A DNA stretch of 64,000 nt, taken from assembly GCA_902826695.1 (NCBI GenBank), contig CADEFU010000002.1, positions 124,001 through 188,000 of the forward strand. Reading direction: 5' to 3'. Of this stretch, positions 63,366 to 64,000 are shown one piece after another. The translations under genes and the position numbers were made by a program. Below the pieces are notes generated by a model that saw only the letters and a program-made list of their open reading frames with translations, ran no database searches and was not told the origin of the DNA. Position 1 is the first letter of the stretch; each line of letters begins with the position of its first letter. The stretch is from an uncultured Alphaproteobacteria bacterium (lineage in GTDB: Bacteria; Pseudomonadota; Alphaproteobacteria; Micropepsales; Micropepsaceae).

Positions 63366-63835
63366 CACTTGCCTCCGGCGGCAACATTAGCGCCGCGTTG
63401 ACTCTTCGTGCCGAGCATGAAGGCGGCGGCGCACGTTGCGATCGGGTCGTTGCGGTCGCTGTGATAAGCGACGCCGCGCGCGAAGGCGATATTCTTCGTC
63501 ACCTTGTAGCACTCGGCGAAGGCAAAGATGTCTTCACCTGGGGTTGCCGACTTCATGTAGTCGATGCGTAAGTCGAGGGTTGCGATCTGCCCTTGAAGCC
63601 GCGTCATCGAGCCGACGGCGACGCCACAGGCGTTGTCGAGCAGTGCCGTGATGACGCCGCCGTGGATCACGCGCGTGTCGGGATTGCCAATCAGGTGTTC
63701 GGCGTAGGGCACTTTGCAGATGACCTCGCCCAGCTTGATCTCGACGATCGCGAGCTGAAGGGCTGCTGCATGCGGGACGCCGGCCAGGACGAAGCCTGCC
63801 TTGTGATCGGGGACAGTCGGGGGCAAATCGCTCAT
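63365..63835 (-). CDS. PaaI-type hotdog thioesterase (first of tandem pair)
   Basis: 156 residues. The motif VIHGGVITALLDNACGVAV carries the HGG and the catalytic Asp (LLDNACG) typical of PaaI enzymes. ATLDLRIDYMKSATPGED follows, as in the family. Likely an acyl-CoA thioesterase in the cytoplasm. It is first in a two-gene minus-strand unit with the neighbouring paralogue. There is a palindrome upstream at 63888-63905. Confidence 0.88.
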   Translation of the reverse strand: MSDLPPTVPDHKAGFVLAGVPHAAALQLAIVEIKLGEVICKVPYAEHLIGNPDTRVIHGGVITALLDNACGVAVGSMTRLQGQIATLDLRIDYMKSATPGEDIFAFAECYKVTKNIAFARGVAYHSDRNDPIATCAAAFMLGTKSQRGANVAAGGK

Positions 63836-63887
63836 GGGTGCGAGTGGATGCCCCGGCGCGCGTGTCTGTCAACCTCGCTTGACGATA

Positions 63888-63905
63888 GTTGGCGCGTTCG
63901 CCAAC
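63888..63905. promoter_or_regulatory. Palindrome in the divergent region at the right edge
   Basis: GTTGGCG (63888-63894) and CGCCAAC (63899-63905) form a perfect 7-bp inverted repeat with a CGTT centre, just downstream of a TTGACG (63879-63884). It lies 53 nt from the thioesterase start and 37 nt before a possible plus-strand start. It may be an operator; no -10 box fits well. Confidence 0.35.
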
Positions 63906-63941
63906 CTCGTCAGGTTCCCTAACGATGAAGGCGGTGGCGCT

Positions 63942-64000
63942 GTGACGATCGTGCGGTTTCCCCTCGACAGGCTTGAGCAGGAAGCGTTCGAGGCAGGGGC
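63942..64000 (+). CDS. Possible start of a gene cut by the right edge
   Basis: From a GTG at 63942 the frame reads MTIVRFPLDRLEQEAFEAG and is open to the window end. A GAAGG lies 10 nt before it. Only 19 residues are visible, so identity cannot be judged, and it could be a chance frame. Confidence 0.3.
   Translation, partial: MTIVRFPLDRLEQEAFEAG

Overview
This is a 64 kb stretch of GC-rich, very compact chromosome from an alphaproteobacterium. Several genes point to that class: a GcrA cell-cycle regulator, the RegB/RegA (ActS/ActR) redox pair, MmcB, the long two-domain dCTP deaminase, class I lysyl-tRNA synthetase, an argD-argF-hslO cluster, and a SAM-II riboswitch ahead of metZ. I see no rRNA, transposase, integrase, phage module or CRISPR array. 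The window reads as core chromosome with a few accessory genes, and I cannot place it below class.

Layout. 1-3808: two tandem paralogous RND/MMPL exporters on the minus strand, the first cut by the window edge. 4265-5447: a ferritin-like diiron enzyme behind its own promoter, which carries paired palindromes. 5528-7464: mmcB and hldE. 7465-10082 (minus): redox response regulator, sensor kinase and a periplasmic ankyrin protein. 10220-14073: a class A penicillin-binding protein, a YgjP-like metallopeptidase, a VOC protein and a HAD hydrolase. 14190-22559: succinate dehydrogenase, with sdhCDA separated from sdhB by an SDR, creD and an antisense M1 aminopeptidase. 22559-28626: DUF2817 peptidase, bioB, L,D-transpeptidase, a secreted CVNH/crystallin-like protein, a Tat-exported dienelactone hydrolase and an MFS transporter. 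28586-32080: phoR-phoU-phoB (no pst genes), then gcrA. 32316-36608: argD-argF-hslO facing argE. 36686-39760 (minus): folE, apaG, osmC and metZ, with a SAM-II riboswitch and a terminator in the metZ leader. 39822-46980: dcd, a small DMT protein, a radical SAM protein, a DUF937-OmpA fusion, a TonB-domain protein, tRNA-Gly(CCC), pyrD, an HTH-S24 regulator and a TPR protein. 47013-54062: lysK, divergent from a DinG-like helicase operon that continues with TerB, a sterol-desaturase-like protein, a SixA-like phosphatase and an SDR. 54140-56437 (minus): GNAT and a VWA/peptidoglycan-binding protein. 56872-62636: prkA-yeaH-(alpha/beta hydrolase)-spoVR. The window ends with a 50-residue membrane protein, two tandem hotdog thioesterases and the possible start of another gene.

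Functional links. The window combines energy metabolism and redox sensing (sdh, RegBA), phosphate signalling (PhoRUB), arginine and methionine synthesis, envelope upkeep (PBP, L,D-transpeptidase, HldE, OmpA/VWA proteins, RND exporters) and the conserved PrkA/YeaH/SpoVR stress module. Many same-strand genes are coupled by 1-4 nt overlaps. Four convergent pairs share a 4-nt stop overlap and two more abut with no gap.

The candidates I would check first for something undescribed are: the alpha/beta hydrolase embedded in the prkA-yeaH-spoVR operon; the secreted protein with three tandem CVNH-type half-repeats plus a beta/gamma-crystallin domain; the AurF-like diiron enzyme with twin palindromes around its promoter; and the S24-fold regulator that appears to lack its catalytic lysine.
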